Assembly: GCA_002412965.1 (NCBI GenBank)
Contig: DHWB01000013.1
Span: 3,966 to 67,965, forward strand
Source of the DNA: Desulfomicrobium sp. UBA5193
GTDB lineage: Bacteria > Desulfobacterota > Desulfovibrionia > Desulfovibrionales > Desulfomicrobiaceae
DNA length: 64,000 bases
Direction of reading: 5' to 3'
Part shown: positions 1 through 10,836 of the stretch, one piece after another
Position numbering within the stretch: the stretch's first letter is position 1
How the letters are laid out: every line of letters starts with the position of its first letter
Notes under the pieces: generated by a model
Told to the model about the DNA's origin: nothing
The model's database searches: none
What the model saw: only the letters and a program-made list of their open reading frames with translations
Program-made: the position numbers and the translations under genes

Positions 1-594
1 GCCATCCTCGAAGATTTCACGGACTACACGACCACCATTCTGGAAGAATGCAATCGCTGCCGGGACATCGTCGGCAACCTGCTCTCTTTCAGCAGCCAAA
101 AAACATGCAAATTCAATACGATAGATCTTAACTTACTGGTCACGGACTCCCTCAAGATCCTGCACCATCAGATCAAGCTACATCCGGGAATCACCCTGGT
201 TCTGGACTTGAGTCCTGAGCCAGCCACCATCCGAGGAGCCCAAGGAGAACTCAAGCAGGTCCTCTTGAACCTGGTCCTGAATGCCATGGACGCCATCGAT
301 ACAAAGGGTGTGATCACTATCCGCACCAATATGAACAGACCTGATCATGCGGCCCTCATCGTCGAGGACACGGGGCAGGGCATTGCTCCCGAAACCCTGG
401 GCAAGCTCTTCATCCCCTTCTTCACCACCAAGACGCAGGGACACAGCATCGGCATCGGGCTTTCCATCTGCTACAACATTATCCAGCTCCACGGCGGAGA
501 AATCCACGTCTGCAGCGAACCGGGCAAGGGCTCGATTTTTCGGGTCCTGCTCCCGACCGGGTTTGCCGGAAACAATAAGGATCAAGACACATGA
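1..594 (+). CDS. Sensor histidine kinase, C-terminal part (5' end outside window)
   Basis: The frame is open from base 1, so the N-terminus, including the phosphorylated His box, lies upstream. What is visible is the second helix of the dimerisation/phosphotransfer region (EECNRCRDIVGNLLSFS) followed by a complete HATPase_c domain. That domain has an N box (LNLVLNAMDAID), a G1 box (VEDTGQGIA), an F box (FFTTK) and a G2 box (GHSIGIGLSI). The protein should autophosphorylate with ATP and pass the phosphate to the regulator encoded next. Its stop overlaps the regulator start by four bases (ATGA), which argues for translational coupling and a cognate pair. The sensed signal cannot be told because the sensor part is missing. 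Confidence 0.93.
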   Translation, partial: AILEDFTDYTTTILEECNRCRDIVGNLLSFSSQKTCKFNTIDLNLLVTDSLKILHHQIKLHPGITLVLDLSPEPATIRGAQGELKQVLLNLVLNAMDAIDTKGVITIRTNMNRPDHAALIVEDTGQGIAPETLGKLFIPFFTTKTQGHSIGIGLSICYNIIQLHGGEIHVCSEPGKGSIFRVLLPTGFAGNNKDQDT

Positions 595-1967
595 GCATCT
601 TCAACTCCATTGAAATCCTCGTCGTTGATGACGAGTCGAACATACGCAAGCTCTTTTCCAGGGAGCTGGCTTCGCCAGGCCGCACCATCCACACCGTGGG
701 CAGCGCGGCCGAGGCCTTCGAACATCTGCACAAGCACTACTGCGACATCATCATCCTGGACATCCGCCTGCCCGACGCCAACGGCCTGGAGCTGATGACC
801 AGGCTGCTTGAGACCGTGCCCAACGTGGCCATCATCCTCATCACCGGCTACGCCGACGTGGACAACGCCGTGGAGGCCATGAAGAACGGAGCTTACGACT
901 ATATCACCAAGCCCTTCTCCCTGGAGCGCATGGAACAGGTCATCGAGAAGGCCTACCAGCGGGTCCGCCTGCAGCGGGAAAACGAGTTGCTGCGGCACAA
1001 CTCGGAACACAAGGCCACGCCCAAATTCATCGGACACTCCCCGTCCGTGCAACAGGTCCGCTACCTGATCGAAAAGGCCGCGCCCACGGACGTGCCGATC
1101 CTTCTGACCGGGGAGAGCGGAACGGGCAAGAACGTGGCCGCCTCCGCCCTGCACGCCCAGAGCAGGCGCGCGGACCAGCCGCTCATCATCAAGAACTGCG
1201 GCACCTTCGACAAGGAACTCTTGAGAAGCGAGCTCTTCGGCTACTGCAAGGGGGCTTTCACGGGCGCGGATCGCAGCCATGACGGACTCCTGTCCCTGGC
1301 CCACAAGGCCACGCTCTTTTTCGACGAGGTGGGCGAACTGACCCTGGAACTGCAGGGCGCGCTCTTGAGGGTGCTGGAGACCCAGCATTTCAGGCGGGTG
1401 GGCGACAAGGAGGAGCGCTGCGTGGATGTACGCTTCATCTTCGCGACCAACAAGGACCTGGAGAAGGAAGTGGAAGCCGGCCGGTTTCACGACGCCTTCT
1501 ATCACCGCATCAACGTGTTCAAGATCGAGCTGCCGCCGCTGCGCGAGCGCAGGGAAGACATCCCGGCCCTGGTCGAGTACTTTCTCATGTCCCTACCCAA
1601 GGACGGCCAGGAGTACAAAATTTCGCCCCGGGCCATGCAGCAGCTCATGGACAACCCCTGGCCGGGCAATGTGCGCGAGCTCAAAAACATCATCGAACGC
1701 GGCATGATCCTGTCCGAGAACAACATCATCAACGTGAAAGCCCTGCCTTTCTGCCAAAAGAGCTGCCAAAACCCGCGCGAGAAGGGCTTTTCAACCCTCG
1801 AAGAGCTGGAGCGCTCGCACATCAGCCTGGTCATGCACGCCGTGCAGGGCAACAAGTCCCGCGCGGCCCAGCTTCTGGGCATCGGACGCAAGACTCTGTA
1901 CCGCAAACTCGAGGAATACCGGCTGACCGACATCGGCGCACAGGACATCGGCTTCATGAACAAATAG
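591..1967 (+). CDS. Sigma-54-dependent response regulator, NtrC family
   Basis: The 458-residue protein has the three-part NtrC layout. The receiver domain (about 1-125) keeps the acidic pair D13/D14, phosphoacceptor D57 and K107. The AAA+ domain (about 145-380) has Walker A GESGTGKN at 174-181, an intact sigma-54 contact loop GAFTGA at 221-226 and Walker B LFFDEVGEL. The C-terminus is a Fis-type helix-turn-helix (NKSRAAQLLGIGRKTLYRKL). It should activate sigma-54 promoters after phosphorylation by the overlapping kinase. Walker A ends in N where most members have E. The targets are not visible here: the next gene is convergent secA, and no sigma-54 promoter was recognised. Confidence 0.95.
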   Translation: MSIFNSIEILVVDDESNIRKLFSRELASPGRTIHTVGSAAEAFEHLHKHYCDIIILDIRLPDANGLELMTRLLETVPNVAIILITGYADVDNAVEAMKNGAYDYITKPFSLERMEQVIEKAYQRVRLQRENELLRHNSEHKATPKFIGHSPSVQQVRYLIEKAAPTDVPILLTGESGTGKNVAASALHAQSRRADQPLIIKNCGTFDKELLRSELFGYCKGAFTGADRSHDGLLSLAHKATLFFDEVGELTLELQGALLRVLETQHFRRVGDKEERCVDVRFIFATNKDLEKEVEAGRFHDAFYHRINVFKIELPPLRERREDIPALVEYFLMSLPKDGQEYKISPRAMQQLMDNPWPGNVRELKNIIERGMILSENNIINVKALPFCQKSCQNPREKGFSTLEELERSHISLVMHAVQGNKSRAAQLLGIGRKTLYRKLEEYRLTDIGAQDIGFMNK

Positions 1968-2068
1968 ACCCGGATCTTTTTGACCCATCCCCTGCAAGCC
2001 GGCATTGGCCGGTGTCTACCGGGGTTCCCCTGCCCGCTGGAAGCATCTCACGTCCCACTCCGCAAACT

Positions 2069-2100
2069 AAAAACCCCGACTTGCGACGGGGTTTTGTTTG
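2069..2100. terminator. Bidirectional Rho-independent terminator
   Basis: A perfect 9-bp stem, AAAACCCCG at 2070-2078 pairing with CGGGGTTTT at 2087-2095, encloses an 8-base loop. It has a T-run on the + side and the matching A-run gives a T-run on the - side. It sits between the response regulator and the convergent secA stop, so it can end transcripts from both directions. Confidence 0.85.
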
Positions 2101-4617
<2,517 letters not shown>

Positions 4618-4751
4618 GAATACTCCCGACTCGTTGGTCTTGGGGATGAAAAGAGTCTCTTGCCGGGGCCACGCGCTCCGGCTAGAAATCGGGCCAATGC
4701 CTGCGCTCACGCACTAGGGCAGATTTTTCGCAATGACAACCTGGAGAGGCC

Positions 4752-5327
4752 ATGGACCGCCACGCCCTGCTCATCATCGACATGCAACACGACTTTGCCG
4801 TGCCCGGCGGGGCCTGCGAAGTTCCCGGCGCACATGCCACCATAGGGACCATCCGCAAGGTCCTGACCCGTTTTCGGGACCTGGGCTGGCCTGTCTTTCA
4901 CGTCGTGCGCGAATACCGCGCCGACGGTTCGGACGTCGAAATTTCCCGGCAGGAGACCCTGGCCCGAAAGCCCATGGTCGTGCCCGGTACGCCCGGAGTG
5001 CGCATCGTTCCGGGCCTTGAGCCGATCGAAGGCGAATACCGCATCGTCAAGCAGCGTTTCAGCGCCTTCATGTTCACGGAGTTGGACCTGATCCTGCGCC
5101 GCAAGGGGATCACGCACCTCACGGTGACCGGCACTCAGCTCCCCTTCTGCCTGCGCGCCACCCTCTTCGACGGCCTGTGCCTGGGCTATCGCATGACGCT
5201 CCTGACCGACGGATCGTCCTCGCGCACCGCGGAAATCCATCAGGCCAACATCCGCGACATCCTGGACGCGGGCATGACCTGCATGACGGTCGACGAATAT
5301 CTGCGCGGGGCGGCGTCGAAGGCCTGA
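4752..5327 (+). CDS. Isochorismatase-like cysteine hydrolase
   Basis: The 191-residue protein belongs to the isochorismatase/nicotinamidase-like hydrolase superfamily. The visible catalytic set is D10 (LLIIDMQHDF), K100 (KQRFSAF) and nucleophile C133 in TQLPFCLRAT, in the usual order. The substrate cannot be inferred: members cleave nicotinamide, isochorismate, ureas or carbamoyl compounds. It starts at an ATG preceded by GGAGAG. It is transcribed away from secA across a gap of about 130 bases and converges on smpB, so it is probably a single-gene unit. Confidence 0.85.
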   Translation: MDRHALLIIDMQHDFAVPGGACEVPGAHATIGTIRKVLTRFRDLGWPVFHVVREYRADGSDVEISRQETLARKPMVVPGTPGVRIVPGLEPIEGEYRIVKQRFSAFMFTELDLILRRKGITHLTVTGTQLPFCLRATLFDGLCLGYRMTLLTDGSSSRTAEIHQANIRDILDAGMTCMTVDEYLRGAASKA

Positions 5328-5351
5328 ATCCAATAAACGTGGGTTATCCCG

Positions 5352-5816
5352 TCAGAAGCGGTTCATCTCCCGTTCCGTGTCCCGGTTGACCGCCTTCTGC
5401 TTCAGGTCCTCGCGCCGGTCATAGACCTTCTTGCCCTTGGCCAGGGCCAGCTCGATCTTGATCCTTCCGTCCTTGAAATACAGCTTGGTCGGAACCAGGG
5501 TCAGGCCTTTCTGCTCCATCTTGGACTTGAGCGAATTGATCTCATGCCGGTGCATGAGCAGCTTGCGCTCCCGGTCGGGAACGTGCTGCGCATAGCCTGC
5601 GTTGGCGTAGGTGGAGATGTGCACGCCCGTGAGATAGGCCTCTCCATCCGAAAGACGCACATAGCCGTCCATGAAGTTGACCTTGCCCTCTCGCAGGGAT
5701 TTGACCTCGGATCCGGTCAGCATGATGCCGGCCTCGATGAAATCGAGCAGCTCATAAAAATGACGGGCCTTGCGGTTGGTCGCAATGATCTTGATGCCTG
5801 TGGGCTTGGCGCACAT
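5352..5816 (-). CDS. smpB: SsrA-binding protein SmpB
   Basis: SmpB binds tmRNA and delivers it to stalled ribosomes in trans-translation. The 154-residue protein has the expected length and the family segments NRKARHFYELLDFIEAGI, LTGSEVKSLREGKVN and a basic C-terminal tail (KKVYDRREDLKQKAVNRD). It lies 23 bases downstream of the ptsI stop on the same strand and may share its transcript. No tmRNA gene was recognised in the window. Confidence 0.97.
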   Translation of the reverse strand: MCAKPTGIKIIATNRKARHFYELLDFIEAGIMLTGSEVKSLREGKVNFMDGYVRLSDGEAYLTGVHISTYANAGYAQHVPDRERKLLMHRHEINSLKSKMEQKGLTLVPTKLYFKDGRIKIELALAKGKKVYDRREDLKQKAVNRDTEREMNRF

Positions 5817-5839
5817 GAAAAAATCCTTGAAGTTGAAAT

Positions 5840-7606
5840 CTAGTCGTCCACCAGGGAGGAGTAGAACATGAGCTCTTCCGGAAAACGGCGGAAGATCATT
5901 TCCCGGACGAGTTTGTTGTTGCGGGCCACTGACTGACTGGCCATAACCTGCTTCAAGAGCGCGCTACACTCTTCCATGGACGCCTGGCGGACGATACGCT
6001 TGATGCCGGGAATGGCGTGGGGGCTCAGGCTGATGGAATCAACCTGCATGCCCATCAGCACAGGGATGCAAAATGGGTCTGCGGCCAGCTCGCCGCACAG
6101 GCAGACCTCGATACCGGCCCGGTGCGCCGAGTCCACCACCCACTTGATGGAGCGCACGATGGCCGGATGCAGCGGCTGGTACAGGTAGGACACGTCCTTG
6201 TTGGTGCGGTCGATGCCGAGCGAGTACTGAATGAGGTCATTAGTGCCGATGCTGAAGAAGTCCACCTCCCGCGCCAGAAAATCGGCGGTGATCACGGCGC
6301 TGGGCACCTCGACCATGATGCCCATGGGCATGTCCTCGCGAAAGCAGATGCCTTCGGACTGCATCTCGCGCTGCACCTCGCGATAAAACTTCTTGACCTC
6401 CACCAGCTCCTGCAGCCCTGAAATCATCGGAAACATGATCGAGACATTGCCCAGCACGCTGGCTTTCAGGATGGCCCGCAGCTGGGTCCGGAACACGTCC
6501 CGGTGCTTGAGGCAATACCGTATGGCCCGCAGCCCCAGGGCCGGATTGGACTCGGTCGCCCCCTGCATGCGCATCAGCTTGTCCGCGCCCACGTCAAGGG
6601 TCCGGATGACGAGCTTCTTGGGCGCCACAAGCGACGCCATATCCATGTAAATCTCGGTCAGCTCGTCTTCAGTGGGCATCCCGTCGCGGCTCAGATAGCT
6701 GTACTCGGACCTGTACAGCCCGATACCCTCGCCGCCGTTGTCATTGACCGCCACAACCTCTTCGAAAAGCTCGATGTTGGCCAGGACCTGCACCCGGTAT
6801 CCGTCGATGGTCTCGGCGGGCAGATGGCAGGAGCGCATGATCGTGGCCTGGTAGCTCTCGAACTGGATCTGCAGGTCCGTGTAGCGGGCCAGCTCGTCTT
6901 CGTCGGGCTCCAGGATGATGCGGCCGTGAAAGCCGTCCAGAACGATAATGCTGCCCTCGGCCAGATCATCGCCCAAGCCCTCAACCCCGACAACGGCCGG
7001 AATCTGCAGGGAACGGGCAAGGATGCCGGCGTGGGAGGTTTTGCCGCCCTGGGCCGTGGCGAAGGCCATGATCTTGTTCACGTCCAGCTCGATGGTGTCG
7101 GCCGGGGACAGGTCATGGGCCAGGAGGATGGCCCGGTGCTTGATGGCTTTGAGTCCGTTCGCGCCTCCCACCAGCTTGCCCAGCACCCGCTCGGCCACCA
7201 GGCGGACATCCTGCATGCGTTGCCGCAGATACTCGTCGGCTATGGACGCGAAAATTTCCTGCACATCCCCGACGGCCCGCTCCAGGGACCATTCGGCATT
7301 GATCTTGGTGGTGGCGATGTGGTCCAGAGCCCGCTTGCGGAATTTATGGTCGCGCAGCATCATCAGATGAGACTCGATGATGGCCGAGTGTTCCTTCAAA
7401 TCTTCCGGAACCAGGCTCAAAATGCGTTCCAGATCATGCAGGGCGTCATCAAAGGCGCGATTAAGTCGCGCCATCTCTAAAGGCACGTCCGCATCCGACA
7501 CGGCTTGGCGCGCAGTGCCGGAGAAATGGCTTTTGTTCAGGTAATAGGCACGCCCAATGGCGATGCCGGCTGAAACGGGGATGCCGAAAAGTGTGCGTGA
7601 AGGCAT
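5840..7606 (-). CDS. ptsI: PTS phosphoenolpyruvate-protein phosphotransferase (Enzyme I)
   Basis: Enzyme I takes phosphate from PEP and passes it to HPr. The 588-residue protein carries the phosphohistidine segment GGKTSHAGILARS (H192), the PEP-binding barrel with SIGTNDLIQYSLGIDR, and the C-terminal active-site cysteine in CLCGELAADP. Its start overlaps the HPr stop by one base (TGATG), indicating coupled expression. With upstream HPr and a mannose-family IID it forms a compact phosphotransfer block that lacks IIA, IIB and IIC in this window. It may serve regulation as much as sugar uptake. Confidence 0.97.
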   Translation of the reverse strand: MPSRTLFGIPVSAGIAIGRAYYLNKSHFSGTARQAVSDADVPLEMARLNRAFDDALHDLERILSLVPEDLKEHSAIIESHLMMLRDHKFRKRALDHIATTKINAEWSLERAVGDVQEIFASIADEYLRQRMQDVRLVAERVLGKLVGGANGLKAIKHRAILLAHDLSPADTIELDVNKIMAFATAQGGKTSHAGILARSLQIPAVVGVEGLGDDLAEGSIIVLDGFHGRIILEPDEDELARYTDLQIQFESYQATIMRSCHLPAETIDGYRVQVLANIELFEEVVAVNDNGGEGIGLYRSEYSYLSRDGMPTEDELTEIYMDMASLVAPKKLVIRTLDVGADKLMRMQGATESNPALGLRAIRYCLKHRDVFRTQLRAILKASVLGNVSIMFPMISGLQELVEVKKFYREVQREMQSEGICFREDMPMGIMVEVPSAVITADFLAREVDFFSIGTNDLIQYSLGIDRTNKDVSYLYQPLHPAIVRSIKWVVDSAHRAGIEVCLCGELAADPFCIPVLMGMQVDSISLSPHAIPGIKRIVRQASMEECSALLKQVMASQSVARNNKLVREMIFRRFPEELMFYSSLVDD

Positions 7607-7884
7607 CAGCGCTCCTCTCCAAACATGTCTTCAAAGAGCCGCGCCAGAGCCGAAATGGCCTCGGCCGCGTCGGGGCCCTGAGCGCGGAGCACAAGCTCGG
7701 TCCCTTGGGGCGCCGCCAGCGTGAGAAGATCCAGAATGGACTTGGCGTCGGCTTCAATTCCGTTTGAATGAACAGTGATGGCCGCCGCATACCGTTGGGC
7801 CTCCTGGGAAATCTTTCCGGCCGGCCGGGCATGAAGTCCAAGGCTGTTGCCCACCCGGATAATCTTTTCCTGCACTTCACCCAT
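7606..7884 (-). CDS. ptsH: Phosphocarrier protein HPr
   Basis: HPr relays phosphate from Enzyme I to EIIA domains. The protein shows the phosphohistidine motif NSLGLHARPAGKI and a KSILDLLTLAAPQGTEL segment containing the site equivalent to regulatory Ser46. In-frame starts exist at 7893 (GTG), 7890 (ATG) and 7884 (ATG). I chose 7884 because AGGTGA lies 5 bases before it; this gives 92 residues. It sits between the IID gene (whose stop is at 7894) and ptsI (1-base overlap), so the three genes are almost certainly co-transcribed. Confidence 0.95.
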   Translation of the reverse strand: MGEVQEKIIRVGNSLGLHARPAGKISQEAQRYAAAITVHSNGIEADAKSILDLLTLAAPQGTELVLRAQGPDAAEAISALARLFEDMFGEER

Positions 7885-7893
7885 ACGCATCAC

Positions 7894-8640
7894 CTACATG
7901 GATACAAAAGCAAGGATTCTTTCCCAGGGCGCCACCAGGCCGCCCAGTACCAACACCGCCAGAAAAAGCGAGCGGTCCCTGGTCCGCAGGACGCTCCCCA
8001 AAGCAAGCAAGCTCCCGCCCGCAGCCCAGGCCAGAGTCCACAACCCGCCGCCGGGCGCGACCTGCAGCACAAAAAGGGCCACGAGCACACCGTTGGCCAA
8101 TTTGAGCCGCTGTCCCCAATCAATAAGATTCCAGGATTTGAGCCGCTGCAAAAATGAAAGCCCCTGGGCATAGCCGCGCCCGAAGGTGTACATTTTGAAG
8201 AACTGCAGGCTGCCAAGACACAGCGCCACCCACAGCGCGAGCAGTCCGATTTGCCCTGCGACAGCCAGATTGACCCCGACCAGCGACCACAAGACCAGAA
8301 AGCTCCCCCCAAAAAAAGAATCACCCAGCGCGGAGAGCGTATATACTGTGGTGGAACGCAATTTGGGCAGGATGTCCGCCGGAAGCATGCCGAGCGCTAT
8401 CTTTTTTTCCATGGACAGGAAAATGCCTGCCAGAAGTGGTGTCCAATAGGGATGGGTGTTGTAATGCTTCAAGTATCTGCCGCGCGCCCGCTTCAAGGCC
8501 GCCGGGTCCGTGCCGTAGAGCGCACGCAGCCCCGGATCCATGATGTACGCCAGCCCGACGTTCTGCATCCCTTTGGTGTTGAACGTGGCGCCGACCAGAT
8601 AGGTGCGCAGAAAAATCTGCAGCAAAATCCGAGTATCCAC
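7894..8640 (-). CDS. PTS system mannose/fructose/sorbose family IID component
   Basis: The 248-residue membrane protein matches the IID family: an N-terminal FLRTYLVGATFNTKGMQN segment, a cytoplasmic helical part (LPKLRSTTVYTLSALGDSFF) and C-terminal hydrophobic segments. IID normally pairs with IIC to move mannose-type sugars. The start is a GTG at 8640 with GGAG inside the rsmI stop region. No IIA, IIB or IIC gene is adjacent, so its partner must lie outside the window or it acts in a reduced regulatory PTS. Confidence 0.88.
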   Translation of the reverse strand: MDTRILLQIFLRTYLVGATFNTKGMQNVGLAYIMDPGLRALYGTDPAALKRARGRYLKHYNTHPYWTPLLAGIFLSMEKKIALGMLPADILPKLRSTTVYTLSALGDSFFGGSFLVLWSLVGVNLAVAGQIGLLALWVALCLGSLQFFKMYTFGRGYAQGLSFLQRLKSWNLIDWGQRLKLANGVLVALFVLQVAPGGGLWTLAWAAGGSLLALGSVLRTRDRSLFLAVLVLGGLVAPWERILAFVSM

Positions 8641-8642
8641 CC

Positions 8643-9473
8643 CTACTCCGAGTCCTGTTCAACGATCATCTCGTAAATCTGCTTGACCGACCAGCCGCTG
8701 ACCTGGTCACGAACCGTCCGGGCGGCGTCCTTGGGGCGCACCCCCTCCCGGATAAGGGTCTGGACCAGGGCCAGAACTTGCGGACCGGATGTGGCCTGAA
8801 TCTCAACGGGAGGGCCGATCACCACGGTCACTTCGCCCAGGAGTTCGCCATCGAAGTCCGGTAGTTGACCAAGCCTTCCGTTGATAAACTGCTCATGTTT
8901 CTTGGTCAATTCCCGGGCAATACAAAATTCCCTTCCTCCCAGAACCTCGTGGACCAGCTCCAAGGTCGGCAGGACCCGATTCTTGCGTTCAAAAAAAACC
9001 AGGGTCGCGCTCAAATCCGCGTAAGGCCGAAGCAGGGCGCGCGTGTCCCCGCTTTTTCTGGGCAAGAAACCGAGAAAAACAAATGGGTACGGAGGAAGGC
9101 CGCTGGCCATGAGCGCCGTGATGGGCGCGCAGGGACCGGGCACGGGCACGACGCTTATGCCCTGCCTGCGGCACGCTGCGACCAGGCGATATCCGGGGTC
9201 GGCGATGAGCGGGGTGCCTGCGTCGGAGACCACGGCCACCTGCATCCCCTGCGAAAGCAAGGCAAGCACTTCTTCTATGCGCTGCACTTCGTTGTGTTCA
9301 TGCAGGCTTATCAAGCGCTTGCCCGGAATGCCGGCCAGCTGCAAAAGATGTCCGGCACGCCGGGTGTCCTCGGCCAGGACGATGTCGGCCCCTTCCAGGG
9401 TTTGACGCGCCCGGGGAGAAAAATCACCAAGGTTGCCAAGGGGCGTGGCCACTATCCAAACCGTCCCGTACAT
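8643..9473 (-). CDS. rsmI: 16S rRNA (cytidine-2'-O)-methyltransferase RsmI
   Basis: RsmI methylates the ribose of C1402 of 16S rRNA. The 276-residue product shows the tetrapyrrole-methylase-like fold motifs: YGTVWIVATPLGNLGDFS at the N-terminus, VVSDAGTPLIADPGYRLV and the VPGPCAPITALMASGL glycine-rich segment. The ATG at 9473 was chosen because a GGGAGG lies 9 bases upstream and the protein then starts in register with the family. It overlaps the end of yraN by about 50 bases and runs to within 3 bases of the IID start. Confidence 0.96.
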   Translation of the reverse strand: MYGTVWIVATPLGNLGDFSPRARQTLEGADIVLAEDTRRAGHLLQLAGIPGKRLISLHEHNEVQRIEEVLALLSQGMQVAVVSDAGTPLIADPGYRLVAACRRQGISVVPVPGPCAPITALMASGLPPYPFVFLGFLPRKSGDTRALLRPYADLSATLVFFERKNRVLPTLELVHEVLGGREFCIARELTKKHEQFINGRLGQLPDFDGELLGEVTVVIGPPVEIQATSGPQVLALVQTLIREGVRPKDAARTVRDQVSGWSVKQIYEMIVEQDSE

Positions 9474-9828
9474 CAATGATATCCTCCCAGTGTTCAACGG
9501 CCGTCTCCCCGACCAGAAAGAGCACGCTGACCAGATCGAACCGGCAGGGCCTGCTCCAGGCCCTATTGCGACTCAGGTACAGCGCCGCCGCCCTGACCAT
9601 GCGCGTCTTCTTGGATTTGCCCACCGCCTCGCCGGGCTCACCGCGCACCGACCTTGAGCGGGTCTTGACTTCGACAAAGACGAGCGTCCCCCGGTCCTCG
9701 CAGATGAGATCGATTTCGCCGCTCGTGCAGCGAAAATTGCGCGCAACGACCTTCATGCCCTTCTCGATCAAAAAGGCGGCAGCCAGCTCTTCTCCGGCCT
9801 GGCCAGTGATCAGATGCCGGGCAGCCAC
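9424..9828 (-). CDS. YraN family protein (UPF0102, endonuclease-like fold)
   Basis: The 134-residue protein has the UPF0102 layout with a PD-(D/E)XK nuclease-like core: GEIDLICEDRGTLVFVEVK gives the expected E, D and E-x-K residues. Its biological role is not established in the family. The start is a GTG at 9828 with GGGAG 8 bases upstream. The gene overlaps rnhB by 19 bases and rsmI by about 50, a dense arrangement common to this block. Confidence 0.93.
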   Translation of the reverse strand: MAARHLITGQAGEELAAAFLIEKGMKVVARNFRCTSGEIDLICEDRGTLVFVEVKTRSRSVRGEPGEAVGKSKKTRMVRAAALYLSRNRAWSRPCRFDLVSVLFLVGETAVEHWEDIIDVRDGLDSGHAPWQPW

Positions 9829-10433
9829 AGCTGCGTCTCCCGAGGCTCCGGCCCGACTCCGCGAAACGTGTTGCGGTGCGCTGGGCTTGGACCAAGCCGG
9901 CGCAGCGCGTCCAGGTGGGCCTTGGTTCCATAGCCCTTGTGCACATCCAGCCCATAGCCCGGATAGCGCTTATCCATGCATTGCAGAAGATCGTCCCGAA
10001 AGGTCTTGGCCAGAATGGAGGCTGCGGAAATGCACGGATGAAGGGCGTCGCCGCCGATCACAGTCTGTTGGGGCAGGGAAGAGGGAAAGGACTGATTGCC
10101 GTCCACCAGCACCAGCTCAGGACTGACCTGCAAGGCGTTCAGAGCGCGAGCCATGGCCTTCAAGGTGGCCTGCAGAATATTGATGCGATCAATTTCTCCA
10201 GGCCACGAAAAACCTAAGGCCCAGGACACTGCCTGGGCCTTGATGGCTTGTGCGAGCACCGCGCGCCGCCGCGCGGAAAGCTTTTTCGAATCGGTCAGAC
10301 CCGGAAGGTCGAAATCGGGCGGCAGAATGACAGCTGCCGCCACGACCGGACCGGCAAGACAACCGCGTCCGGCTTCATCAATGCCAGCCTGAGTCCCGTC
10401 CGCAGCCCGAATGCAGCCTCTGTGGCTGAACAA
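9810..10433 (-). CDS. rnhB: Ribonuclease HII
   Basis: RNase HII cuts the RNA strand of RNA-DNA hybrids and misincorporated ribonucleotides. The 207-residue protein has the family's metal-binding acidic residues, beginning with GIDEAGRGCLAGP, then DSKKLSARRR and a later LVDGN. The only start compatible with the full domain is a TTG at 10433, seven bases after the rplS stop, with an AGG overlapping that stop. No ATG or GTG occurs in frame before the catalytic motif. It should therefore be translated through coupling with rplS. Confidence 0.95.
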   Translation of the reverse strand: MFSHRGCIRAADGTQAGIDEAGRGCLAGPVVAAAVILPPDFDLPGLTDSKKLSARRRAVLAQAIKAQAVSWALGFSWPGEIDRINILQATLKAMARALNALQVSPELVLVDGNQSFPSSLPQQTVIGGDALHPCISAASILAKTFRDDLLQCMDKRYPGYGLDVHKGYGTKAHLDALRRLGPSPAHRNTFRGVGPEPRETQLWLPGI

Positions 10434-10440
10434 ATTGAAC

Positions 10441-10788
10441 CTACCAGGCGTTCTTTGTCTTGATGCGGGCAGCCTTGCCCTTCAGGCGACGCAGGTAGTA
10501 GATGCGGCTCTGACGAACCATGCCTTCGGAAACCACTTCGATACGGTCGATGGTCGGGGCATGCAGGGGGAAGATGCGTTCCACGCCAACGCCGTCGGAA
10601 ACCTTGCGCACGATGAAGGTGCTGTCGGTGGTGCCTCTTTTCAGGCGCAGGACAACGCCCTGGAAGACCTGGATGCGTTCCTTCTCGCCTTCGATAATGC
10701 GGGTATGCACCTTGACCGTGTCGCCGGCCCGAAACCGGGGTTGATCGGCACGCAGATGCTCGTTTTCAATCTTCTGGATGATGTTCAT
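10441..10788 (-). CDS. rplS: 50S ribosomal protein L19
   Basis: L19 lies at the 30S-50S interface. The 115-residue product has the expected length, with MNIIQKIENEHLR at the N-terminus, the FRAGDTVKVHTRIIEG strand and a basic C-terminus (YYLRRLKGKAARIKTK). The ATG at 10788 follows an AAGGAG at ideal spacing and is preferred over an in-frame upstream start. It sits between trmD and rnhB, as in many bacteria. Confidence 0.98.
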   Translation of the reverse strand: MNIIQKIENEHLRADQPRFRAGDTVKVHTRIIEGEKERIQVFQGVVLRLKRGTTDSTFIVRKVSDGVGVERIFPLHAPTIDRIEVVSEGMVRQSRIYYLRRLKGKAARIKTKNAW

Positions 10789-10836
10789 GATTTTCTCCTT
10801 TATCTGAAGCAGCCTTGAAGCTGCCACGTGTGCGTC

